A stretch of 8,807 nucleotides of DNA from Verrucomicrobiota bacterium. Lineage in GTDB: Bacteria; Verrucomicrobiota; Verrucomicrobiia; Limisphaerales; UBA11320. The DNA lies in assembly GCA_016871475.1 (NCBI GenBank), contig VHDG01000118.1, positions 1-8,807 of the forward strand, read 5' to 3'. Under the pieces are notes generated by a model. The model was not told the DNA's origin. It worked only from the letters and a program-made list of their open reading frames with translations, and ran no database searches. A program made the position numbers and the translations under genes. This document shows, piece by piece, positions 1 to 6,256 of the stretch (positions within the stretch are counted from its first letter, which is position 1; every line of letters starts with the position of its first letter).

Positions 1-260
1 TAACCTGGGCTTTTGGCCTCTCCCCGGGCGTAGTGATGCGGAAGTTAAGTTTCTCGAACAGTCGCCTGCCGGCGCTTGGGCTGCTAAAGGGATGGACAAA
101 GAACCTCAGTGCTCGCCTCTCGGGGCTTGAAGTCGGACGCACGGTTCGTTGGCCACCCTTCCCAGTGTCCAAAGGGATTCCTCGGTCGGAGTTTCCTACC
201 AGGATGCCTGAGGGTGAGTTGCCATCGGTTCCTGCGATATGCAGAAACTCCAACGGCTCG

Positions 261-2537
261 CTAGCGGCGCAGCCTGAAGAAAATCGGGTCTGAACTTGAG
301 GGCAGCGGAACAATCCACCAGCGATCCGAAAGTATCGGCGCCGATGAGACATCCTTCCACGGCCCAGCGAGACTGGTTGCTTGCTCGGCTCGAAATCCCA
401 GATATCCCACCGGCCAGGCCAATCCATGGCCGCCTCCTTCCAGAACGCCAATCTGCAGGTTCGGAGGAACCAGCGGAGGGATGTCCGCCATGGAAACGTC
501 GATCGATATGGTGTTGTTCCCAGGCTGACTGTCCTCCCCGAAAGCAAACACCTCCGCGAAGAGCTGGATCTGCTGAGCAAATCCGTTGGCGCGCAATCGC
601 ACGATGGATTTCCCAGCCGCCTGACCTATCGACGTCACATCCCAGTAGAGTGAGTCTCCCTCCTGAACAAGGGTTCCGATGTCGGTTGAGCTTTCCAGGA
701 TGTCCACTCCCACTGGAACAGGCATGCGCACCACGGCGTTGTAGCCGAAGGATCTCAGACGGTTGCTCAAGGTCAGCGTCCACTCGAAGCTCTCTCCCAC
801 TGCCAACTTGACTTTGGAAGCACGGGCTTTGAGCTGAAGGTCGTAGGAAGGTATCACTGCGCCCCATACCGTTCCCCAACGGGCGGAGTCCCCTCCTCCC
901 GGCGCCAGTGTGTAACTCTGAAGTGTCCAGAAAACCCCGTCGTTCCACGGATCAATACACGTGGAGCTCCATCGGCCCCATGATGCAGCGCCTGGGGCCG
1001 GTGGCTGATAGGTCCCTTCTCCCGATTTCAAAAGCCTTTCCCCCAGGGGATCATTGAAGACTCCGAGGTTTGGATAGAGCCGGTAGTACGCACTTGGATG
1101 AACAGAGGCTGACAAGCCTGAGTATCCCAGAAGCACATCGTAGTTGTTGTTCACGGCGATGGAGGGATAGGCGTAAGACCAGGCGCCACTCGAATCATCC
1201 ACCAGATGACGCTGAAACAATCGGCCGTCAGGAAAAACCTCCCACCATTGCACTGCGGCACGGGTTGGTTGAGCGGCAGGTAGCAGGACCGTTTGAGAAC
1301 ACCAAAGGGAAGTGCCTCGGAAAAATACGTTCTGAATTCTCGAGTCTCCCAGGTCCAATCGACGCGAGGTCCCATTCTGCCGTCCCAGCCCCTGGGTGCC
1401 GGAGTTCGCGTCAGCCCATACGAATGCAGGGCGGGTGGGCTCATCCAGTGTGGACACAAATGCTCCAGCATCGAGGACTTCCTCTCCGGGTGTTCCGGAT
1501 AGAGTGAACACACGGAGGAAACCCTGGCGCTCGCTCGTATCGGGGTCCACGTAGTTCCCGATCCAGTTTTTGACCAGGTGCAGTTCATTTTGGAGTCCGT
1601 CGTAGGTCACCGCAGGGATCTGACTCCCGCCGTATTCCGTCCCGTTCAATCGGAATCGGGCTAGCTGAGGTTCGGCACCGCCGAGCCACTCGGACTTGTC
1701 GACTGCGATCACCTGACTTTCCGCGAAAGTGCCGTCGGCTCTTTGAAAGAGATTGGCCTGGATGACAATCCAGTGTCGGTTGAAGCCAATCACGGGTCCG
1801 TCGGCAAACAGACCTCGAGCTGAACCCAACGAGATGAAGATCCGATGCCAGGATCCGAGGGCATCCGAGTTGCCCGAGAGCGCGACTGCCATTCCGCCAT
1901 CGCCGCCCAGGGGATCTGCTGCGGCTGCGATGATCCATCGGCCTGAGTAGGGTTCGTAGATGCAGCGACCATCGAAGGTGGGAACATCGGGGCCGAGAGT
2001 GGAAAAAAACTCATCCAGTGAAATGGATTCCAAGGGGTCGCCCGTGCGCGTGTGGACGCGCAGGATGCCATTGAGGAGGGTCACGATGTGATCCGGTCCG
2101 ACTGCCCCGGAGGGGTTGGCAGGGTCGGTTTGTCCAGGGCTCTGGTGGAGGTGGAACGAGGAGGCTGGAGCGGGAGATGGGTCGATGTTGGCGAGGGATG
2201 GATGGGAGAGGCTCGGAGGCGGGAGTGAAACGGATTGTTTTTGGGTGAAGGCCCCGGTTCCTGTCCATTGCCGGGCCCACGCGGGTGGGACATCAAGCTG
2301 TTCAATCAACGGTTTGGGTTTGGGGCGGGCAGGGAGCGGGGTGGTGTTGTTGGCATTTTGCAGCTGACGATCCCCGGGCATGGGAAGGCGGGTTGTTGCG
2401 CTACGAAAGCCGGTTGAGGGAGCTGGAGCGGGCCTTGCGTGTTCATCGAGTGGAATCCTTTCAGCCTGAGCGAACAAAGCCATGAGCCACAGCAGCACAA
2501 ATCCTGAACGAAGCCAGCTTGGCGGAGAGAACTTCAT
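261..2537 (-). CDS. Secreted multidomain protein: propeller-like core, DUF11-like domain, C-terminal domain
   Basis: Exported protein of 758 residues, function unknown. I chose the ATG at 2537 because it starts a clean signal peptide: Lys2, Arg10, a hydrophobic stretch at about 11-22, and a likely AQA/ER cleavage near residue 25. The open frame reaches back to 2702, but those extra 55 residues are not signal-like. Residues about 33-130 are rich in Pro and Ser. Residues about 140-560 resemble bacterial secreted propeller-like proteins: 'PSGAVGPDHIV' (142-152), 'YEPYSGRWI' (194-202), 'SWGRWSSTCIDP' (519-530) and 'RWGTVWGAV' (553-561), recalling the 'NGDVGPNHYVQ', 'YD..RW', 'WGDYSS..vDP' and 'WGT' landmarks of such proteins. 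Residues about 565-682 look like a DUF11-type beta domain, ending in 'PGNNT'. Residues 690-758 ('LAWPVGYLGFRAEQATSL' then 'FFRLRR') match a C-terminal domain I associate with Verrucomicrobiota secreted proteins; its role in sorting or anchoring is not known to me. The gene is divergent from the pilin-like genes, so a surface role is possible but is inference. Confidence 0.85.
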   Translation of the reverse strand: MKFSPPSWLRSGFVLLWLMALFAQAERIPLDEHARPAPAPSTGFRSATTRLPMPGDRQLQNANNTTPLPARPKPKPLIEQLDVPPAWARQWTGTGAFTQKQSVSLPPPSLSHPSLANIDPSPAPASSFHLHQSPGQTDPANPSGAVGPDHIVTLLNGILRVHTRTGDPLESISLDEFFSTLGPDVPTFDGRCIYEPYSGRWIIAAAADPLGGDGGMAVALSGNSDALGSWHRIFISLGSARGLFADGPVIGFNRHWIVIQANLFQRADGTFAESQVIAVDKSEWLGGAEPQLARFRLNGTEYGGSQIPAVTYDGLQNELHLVKNWIGNYVDPDTSERQGFLRVFTLSGTPGEEVLDAGAFVSTLDEPTRPAFVWADANSGTQGLGRQNGTSRRLDLGDSRIQNVFFRGTSLWCSQTVLLPAAQPTRAAVQWWEVFPDGRLFQRHLVDDSSGAWSYAYPSIAVNNNYDVLLGYSGLSASVHPSAYYRLYPNLGVFNDPLGERLLKSGEGTYQPPAPGAASWGRWSSTCIDPWNDGVFWTLQSYTLAPGGGDSARWGTVWGAVIPSYDLQLKARASKVKLAVGESFEWTLTLSNRLRSFGYNAVVRMPVPVGVDILESSTDIGTLVQEGDSLYWDVTSIGQAAGKSIVRLRANGFAQQIQLFAEVFAFGEDSQPGNNTISIDVSMADIPPLVPPNLQIGVLEGGGHGLAWPVGYLGFRAEQATSLAGPWKDVSSAPILSDRWWIVPLPSSSDPIFFRLRR

Positions 2538-2790
2538 AAACCGTCCAAAACCTAGCCTCCGAACTTCAATTAGCAAGGCACCGCTCCGGCAACCCAGCCC
2601 TTGGGAGAGGGTCATTTGCGGTCCGATTGCCTCAAATCGTCCTGAATCAGTACCAAATGGCCCAGAAACTAGCTGGATCGTCCGCAGGCTTTGCCATGGC
2701 ATTGTGGGTGCTGATGTTTTCGAGAGCGAATCTGGCCGGGTTGGTATTGGTTGGAAACGGGAGGAATCCCTTGATCAGGAACAGGACACC
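2538..2790. promoter_or_regulatory. Divergent intergenic region, presumed to carry two promoters
   Basis: This 253-base gap separates the divergent start codons of the secreted-protein gene and the first pilin-like gene, so promoters for both directions are expected here. I see no convincing -35/-10 pair on either strand and no clear operator. For the plus-strand gene, AGGA occurs at 2777-2780 and 2783-2786, the nearer one 4 bases before the ATG at 2791. For the minus-strand gene a GGAGG lies about 18 bases before its ATG, which is too far for a normal ribosome binding site. The call rests on gene layout only. Confidence 0.35.
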
Positions 2791-3333
2791 ATGAAGGTAA
2801 AAATCACAACGGGCGTTGGAAAGCGGGGAGGATATTCGTTGGTGGAGCTCCTTTTCGCCACTGCGATCACCGTGTTGATGTTCTTTAGCGGTCTGAGCGC
2901 GATCACTTTCTCGAAAGTGCATCATGCCCGCGACAGGGAGCGCGCCATTATGTCGGACTTTGCGGTTCATTACATGGAAAACCTGAGGGGATTATCCTTT
3001 GACAATCTTGTCCCAGGCATGCCCATCAACCCGATCTTCGACGGGATCCGGCAGAACGAGCTCCTGAAGACTCTGACTATACGTCTTCCTCAGAGCGGAG
3101 TGGTGACCTCTATCAACAACACCAATTACTACAGCTTCTGTCCTGACCTGGCCTGGCTTCAGGCTCGAAATCCCACCCTGACGGTGACTCTCGACAACGA
3201 GACCGTTTCGGGAGTGGTGCGTCGTCGTCAGGTAACACTGGAACTGGCCTGGGATGCTCCATTGGGACGAGGAGCGAGACAGCAGATGAGGCTCGACATG
3301 GTCCGGCATCGGGATCTGGAAGCCAGGGAGTGA
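2791..3333 (+). CDS. PilV-like type IV pseudopilin (minor pilin)
   Basis: Protein of 180 residues with a class III (prepilin) signal. A basic leader 'KRGG' ends at Gly14 and is followed by 'YSLVELLFATAITVLMFF' (15-32). Predicted cleavage is Gly14/Tyr15, which puts the conserved Glu at position +5 (Glu19). The leader is expected to be cut by a PilD-type prepilin peptidase, and the hydrophobic helix would anchor the protein in the inner membrane before assembly. The C-terminal part ('VTLELAWDAP' at 148-157, then 'RQQMRLDMVRH') resembles the closing strands of PilV-type minor pilins. The frame stays open upstream to 2482, but the methionine at 2791 is the one that gives a normal short leader, with AGGA motifs just before it. 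It is first in a run of three pilin-like genes; the next starts 48 bases after this stop. It could instead be a GspI/GspH-like type II secretion pseudopilin; the sequence alone does not separate the two. Confidence 0.85.
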   Translation: MKVKITTGVGKRGGYSLVELLFATAITVLMFFSGLSAITFSKVHHARDRERAIMSDFAVHYMENLRGLSFDNLVPGMPINPIFDGIRQNELLKTLTIRLPQSGVVTSINNTNYYSFCPDLAWLQARNPTLTVTLDNETVSGVVRRRQVTLELAWDAPLGRGARQQMRLDMVRHRDLEARE

Positions 3334-3381
3334 TCGTCTTTGCGGGGAAGAAGGCGGCATGGAGGAAGGGAAGAACGAACT

Positions 3382-3990
3382 ATGCGAATCGAATTTAGAT
3401 CAGGGGGTGGGTTGTTGGCTGCGGCACGTCGCGCAGCTTTCACACTCGTTGAGATGTACATCAGCATGGCGGTGGGGACGCTATGCATGGCTTCGGCAGG
3501 CGTGGTCTATCTGGAGGTGGCGAAGCAGCAGCGGGAGGGGTTGTCCAGCGCCGTGCTGGGCGGGAGCGTGGATCTGCTCCAGGACCGATTGATTCAGACC
3601 ATCCAGACCATGAGTGCGACCCAGGGAGCCACCCTGGGGAATCCCAGCACCAACAATGCATCCAAGTTTCAGTTGGCCATTCTGTCCACAGGGCCCGGGC
3701 AGCCGCAGCAGCAGCTGTACTTTGACAGTGCGCAGGGCGGGTTGATTCTGGATCCCAACAAGAATGTCTCGGGGGATCATAAAGTCATTTGGCGCAGTGA
3801 AGCCAATGCGGTGGTTTTGGAGGAGATGTATTTCACGCTCGGTTTGAAGGAGGGCTACCGTCCGGACGGATCGTTGCTGAACGTTTACCTCAAGTTAAAC
3901 GATGACAAGGCATCCCGCCGTCGCTCGGGGCAGGGATATACCACGACGACGTATGAGCGTTATTTCACTGTCCGGCTCCGTGGGCCCTGA
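3382..3990 (+). CDS. PilW-like type IV pseudopilin
   Basis: Protein of 202 residues with a prepilin N-terminus: basic 'ARRAA', then 'FTLVEMYISMAVGTLCMASAGVVYL' split across residues 20-44. Glu24 sits at +5 if cleavage falls before Phe20. The residue before the cut is Ala19, not the usual Gly. 'FTLVEMYISMAVG' with a long mature part and a C-terminal 'YERYFTVRLRGP' fits PilW-like minor pilins, or GspJ-like ones in a type II secretion reading. The soluble domain has a Gln-rich segment ('GQPQQQLYF', 106-114). The start at 3382 gives a 19-residue leader. An in-frame ATG at 3340 would add 14 basic residues and looks less likely. GGAGGAAGGG at 3361-3370 is the nearest Shine-Dalgarno-like stretch, with rather long spacing. 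It lies between the PilV-like and PilX-like genes and is probably co-transcribed with both. Confidence 0.83.
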   Translation: MRIEFRSGGGLLAAARRAAFTLVEMYISMAVGTLCMASAGVVYLEVAKQQREGLSSAVLGGSVDLLQDRLIQTIQTMSATQGATLGNPSTNNASKFQLAILSTGPGQPQQQLYFDSAQGGLILDPNKNVSGDHKVIWRSEANAVVLEEMYFTLGLKEGYRPDGSLLNVYLKLNDDKASRRRSGQGYTTTTYERYFTVRLRGP

Positions 3991-4043
3991 GGCTTTTCCA
4001 GACCGTTGGTGTCTTTGGTCGTGTTGTTGGGAACTTTGAATGC

Positions 4044-4050
4044 AGGAGGA
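4044..4050 (+). promoter_or_regulatory. Ribosome binding site that fixes the PilX-like start
   Basis: AGGAGGA is the strongest Shine-Dalgarno match seen ahead of any gene in the window. It touches the in-frame ATG at 4051, so it is useless for that codon, but lies 9 bases before the ATG at 4060. It therefore supports 4060 as the real start, over 4051 or the upstream GTG/TTG codons in the same open frame. Confidence 0.65.
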
Positions 4051-4059
4051 ATGAATCTC

Positions 4060-5721
4060 ATGAAACTTCGAATCAGCGGCAATCGATCCCAGGATGGATC
4101 GGCTTTGGCCCATTGTTTGTGGATGACCATGCTCGTGGGCATGGGGGCTTACAGCCTGATCGGGTTGAGCAGCCAGAGAGTTCGGATGGCGCACAACCGG
4201 ACGGATTTCAATGAAGCCTTCTACCACGCCGAAAATGCGGTTCAGTGGGCTGCCAGACATATCGCCGACGACACTTCTCCTGCCGGCACTTTCAGCAAGG
4301 CGGCCGGGACGATGTCCTTGCCCTATTACAACGCACTCACCAACACCACGGCTTCGGGTTTCAAGGACGCCCAGGTGATCGTGACGGCGGCGACCAATGG
4401 AGCGGCAGGGGTGTTTACGGTGCAGGCGACGGCTCTCGTCGGTAACAAGACGCGGACGTTGCTTGCCACGGTGAAAAAGGAACCGCCCAGCAAGGTTTTT
4501 GATTATGAGTACTTTCTGAACAACTGGGGTTGGTGGTGGGGCTCAACCATCACTGGAAACGGTGACAACCGTTCCAACTGGGATTTCGACTTCCGTTACG
4601 ATCCTATCGTGAACGGGGCGGTGACGGCGACTGGTGAGATCGCGGCCAACAACGTGCCGATCAATCCTTTCAACAGGGCAACGGTGCCCCTGAACGGATT
4701 GGCCAAGACCGATCCGCTAGCCTATTTGAAGGACGGATCGGAGCGCGTGAAGATGCCGAATCTCAAGGATTTCACGGAATACAGCGCGATGGCGGCTGCG
4801 AAGGGCGGCACGTTGAACGCACCGGGCATCTCCATCAGCGGTACCCATACCAACACCCTCAAGCCCAGCGTTTACATCGTGGGTACCGATGCCAGCCCAA
4901 TCGTGATCAACGGGCCCGTGGTCATTCCAGGGGATGTGATTATCAAGGGAAAGATCACCGGAAAGGGGACGCTCTATGTGGGGGGCAATCTCTATGTGGC
5001 CGGGGACCTGAGTTACAAGAACCGTGCAGATTACTCCACGCCGCCTGAAACAATGTCCGCCGCCTCGCGAGATTCGTGGGTCTTGAACAATGCCAACAAG
5101 GACCTGGTTGGATTCGCTGTGCGAGAGTCGATCTTCGGGGGGAATCCGAACTCCACGACATGGAAGAGTGCCTGTTTTGATCCGTCTGTGTACGGACTGA
5201 AAAACGTCGGAGGAGAAGCGAACCTCGGAGCCGATGGCATCGCGGGGACTCCTGATGACGGCGTGGCCTACAAGGATACAAACGGTGATGGGACTGCCGA
5301 CAGTGCCTGGTATGATGCCGACGGGGATGGGACAGTGGACAGCAATTACGTGTATGCGAACCTCACCGTGACAGCAGCCAAGGCGGCTGGCTTTGAGAAT
5401 TACCCGATCAACGCCGTTACTGGGTTGCCCGAGGATTTCAATCTCCTGGCGTCGAATAGCTTCAACCGGATGGATGGGGTGTTTTACTGCAACCATGCGC
5501 TGGCTTTGCGGTCGACGCTAACCGGTTTGATCGGAAACGGATCGGTGATCTGTCGTGATGAGGCGATGGTGTTCAGCGGCTGGCTTCGCTTCAACTACGA
5601 CTCGCGGGTCCACAGTCGTTACGCCACCAGTCCGAATCTGTTCATTGATCTCGGATTGCCTGAAGCCAATACAATCGGCTTGTTGAGTCTTCAGGAGATT
5701 AGTCCTCAGCCTATTCTGTAA
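4060..5721 (+). CDS. PilX-like pilus protein with beta-helix-like region and calcium-loop motifs
   Basis: Protein of 553 residues. The N-terminus follows the PilX_N pattern: basic leader (Lys2, Arg4, Arg9), 'DGSAL' at 12-16, a hydrophobic helix at about 15-38, then 'QRVRMAHNRTDFNEAFYHAENAVQWA' spread over 39-64. This recalls the 'eRmAgN...AF.aAE.al' stretch of PilX proteins. There is no Glu at the +5 position. A Trp-rich segment follows ('NNWGWWWGS', 154-162). Residues about 269-320 show short repeating strands ('PVVIPGDVIIKGKITGKGTLYVGGNLYVAGDL'-like, 286-317), as in beta-helix or polymer-forming folds. Residues 406-414 and 419-427 are two D-x-[DN]-x-D-G-T-x-D loops that should bind calcium. 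Cysteines 372, 477 and 499 lie in the outer part. Usual PilX proteins are under about 200 residues, so this one has a large added domain, plausibly a surface-exposed tip or adhesive part (inference). It follows the PilV- and PilW-like genes, 69 bases after the latter. Confidence 0.82.
   Translation: MKLRISGNRSQDGSALAHCLWMTMLVGMGAYSLIGLSSQRVRMAHNRTDFNEAFYHAENAVQWAARHIADDTSPAGTFSKAAGTMSLPYYNALTNTTASGFKDAQVIVTAATNGAAGVFTVQATALVGNKTRTLLATVKKEPPSKVFDYEYFLNNWGWWWGSTITGNGDNRSNWDFDFRYDPIVNGAVTATGEIAANNVPINPFNRATVPLNGLAKTDPLAYLKDGSERVKMPNLKDFTEYSAMAAAKGGTLNAPGISISGTHTNTLKPSVYIVGTDASPIVINGPVVIPGDVIIKGKITGKGTLYVGGNLYVAGDLSYKNRADYSTPPETMSAASRDSWVLNNANKDLVGFAVRESIFGGNPNSTTWKSACFDPSVYGLKNVGGEANLGADGIAGTPDDGVAYKDTNGDGTADSAWYDADGDGTVDSNYVYANLTVTAAKAAGFENYPINAVTGLPEDFNLLASNSFNRMDGVFYCNHALALRSTLTGLIGNGSVICRDEAMVFSGWLRFNYDSRVHSRYATSPNLFIDLGLPEANTIGLLSLQEISPQPIL
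5275..5340 (+). repeat. Tandem calcium-loop motif within the PilX-like gene
   Basis: Two nine-residue loops, 'DTNGDGTAD' and 'DADGDGTVD', are spaced 13 residues apart. The pattern D-x-[DN]-x-D-G-x-x-D is that of EF-hand-like or thrombospondin type 3-like calcium loops. The DNA also repeats: 5284-5303 and 5323-5342 agree at 16 of 20 bases, which points to a local duplication. A third, looser acidic stretch ('GADGIAGTPDDG') lies just upstream at about 5230-5265. Confidence 0.7.
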
Positions 5722-5769
5722 CCGTTCCTTGTCCGCAGTTGCATTTCCCAAACCTCTGCACGCTGGCTT

Positions 5770-6195
5770 ATGCGAATCAAAAACCTTCGAATCCTTTCGG
5801 CGATCATCCTGCTAGTTGGAATGATGGGTGTGACCCCGGTCAACGCGGTGGATCCATTGCCGCCGGAGCTCGAGAACGCTCCGCTGGAGAAGCAGGCGGA
5901 GTATTGGCAGCGCACCTCGAAGGAATCAGAACGGGAGAAGCTGCGGGTGGGGCAGGCGCGCTACGAGAGAGCGGTCCAGTACAAGCACGAGCTCCAACAA
6001 CAAATGTATGATCGGACCCTTCAGGTCCAGGCGCGTATTCAGGGTGGTTCCCCCGAGGTCTCCAGCGCCACGTCTCCTGAAACCGAGGGCTCCGAGCCTT
6101 CCTCCTGGCCGATGATTCTGCTGATCGGATCTGTGATCGCCGGAGGTTTCTGGCTGGTCACCCATCAGATGAAGCAGGCCGTGCAAACGGCCTGA
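5770..6195 (+). CDS. Small bitopic membrane protein with coiled coil, unknown function
   Basis: Protein of 141 residues that I do not recognise. Residues 1-26 form a signal peptide or first membrane helix (Arg2, Lys4, Arg7, then a hydrophobic run, with a possible cut after 'VNA'). Residues about 38-90 are highly charged and helical ('EKQAEYWQRTSKESEREKL' and onward), likely a coiled coil in the periplasm. Residues 91-112 are a Ser/Pro/Glu-rich linker, and 113-131 ('WPMILLIGSVIAGGFWLV') are a clear transmembrane helix followed by a short tail with one Lys. If the signal is cleaved, the helical part faces the periplasm and is held by the C-terminal helix. It begins 48 bases after the PilX-like gene, so a link to that machine is possible from position alone. 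No clear ribosome binding site precedes the ATG. A perfect hairpin covers its stop codon. Confidence 0.75.
   Translation: MRIKNLRILSAIILLVGMMGVTPVNAVDPLPPELENAPLEKQAEYWQRTSKESEREKLRVGQARYERAVQYKHELQQQMYDRTLQVQARIQGGSPEVSSATSPETEGSEPSSWPMILLIGSVIAGGFWLVTHQMKQAVQTA
6175..6194 (+). other. Perfect 8-bp stem with GCAA tetraloop across a stop codon
   Basis: CAGGCCGT (6175-6182) pairs completely with ACGGCCTG (6187-6194), closing a GCAA loop of the stable GNRA class. The TGA stop codon of the small membrane protein is at 6193-6195, so the hairpin covers the last codons. Only a weak T-rich stretch ('GGTTTCT') follows, so it is a poor intrinsic terminator. It may act as an mRNA 3'-end or processing structure between the pilin-like genes and the downstream TIM-barrel gene; this is inference. 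Confidence 0.55.
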
Positions 6196-6224
6196 GCGGT
6201 TTCTACGAACGGGCTTGTGTTGAA

Positions 6225-6251
6225 GCGGCCGCCTCTCTATCACATGGCCGC
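6225..6251 (+). other. Stem-loop just upstream of the TIM-barrel start codon
   Basis: GCGGCC (6225-6230) and GGCCGC (6246-6251) are perfect inverted repeats around a 15-base loop. The hairpin ends 5 bases before the ATG at 6257, in the place where a ribosome binding site would lie, and no Shine-Dalgarno sequence is visible there. It could reduce translation initiation. A 6-bp GC-rich repeat can also arise by chance in this composition. Confidence 0.35.
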
Positions 6252-6256
6252 AAGTT

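Noticed and set aside
156..176. CCCTT/AAGGG inverted repeat as a terminator for the secreted-protein gene
   Set aside because: The stem is only 5 bp, and no T-tract follows on the minus strand.
3..293. Open plus-strand frame at the left edge
   Set aside because: No domain, signal or hydrophobic pattern is visible. It runs into the 3' end of the minus-strand secreted-protein gene and has no good start.
196..948. Minus-strand open frame (250 residues) overlapping the secreted-protein gene
   Set aside because: It is in another frame of the same strand, rich in Arg, Ser and Gly, without recognisable structure. The 758-residue frame is the coherent one.
2482..2790. Upstream extension of the PilV-like frame by 103 residues
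   Set aside because: The extension would overlap the start of the divergent gene and put the pilin signal far from the N-terminus. The ATG at 2791 gives a normal leader.
4717..5496. Long minus-strand open frame (259 residues) inside the PilX-like gene
   Set aside because: It is antisense to a gene with clear domains. Its composition, rich in His, Arg and Ile, is typical of a shadow frame in GC-rich DNA.
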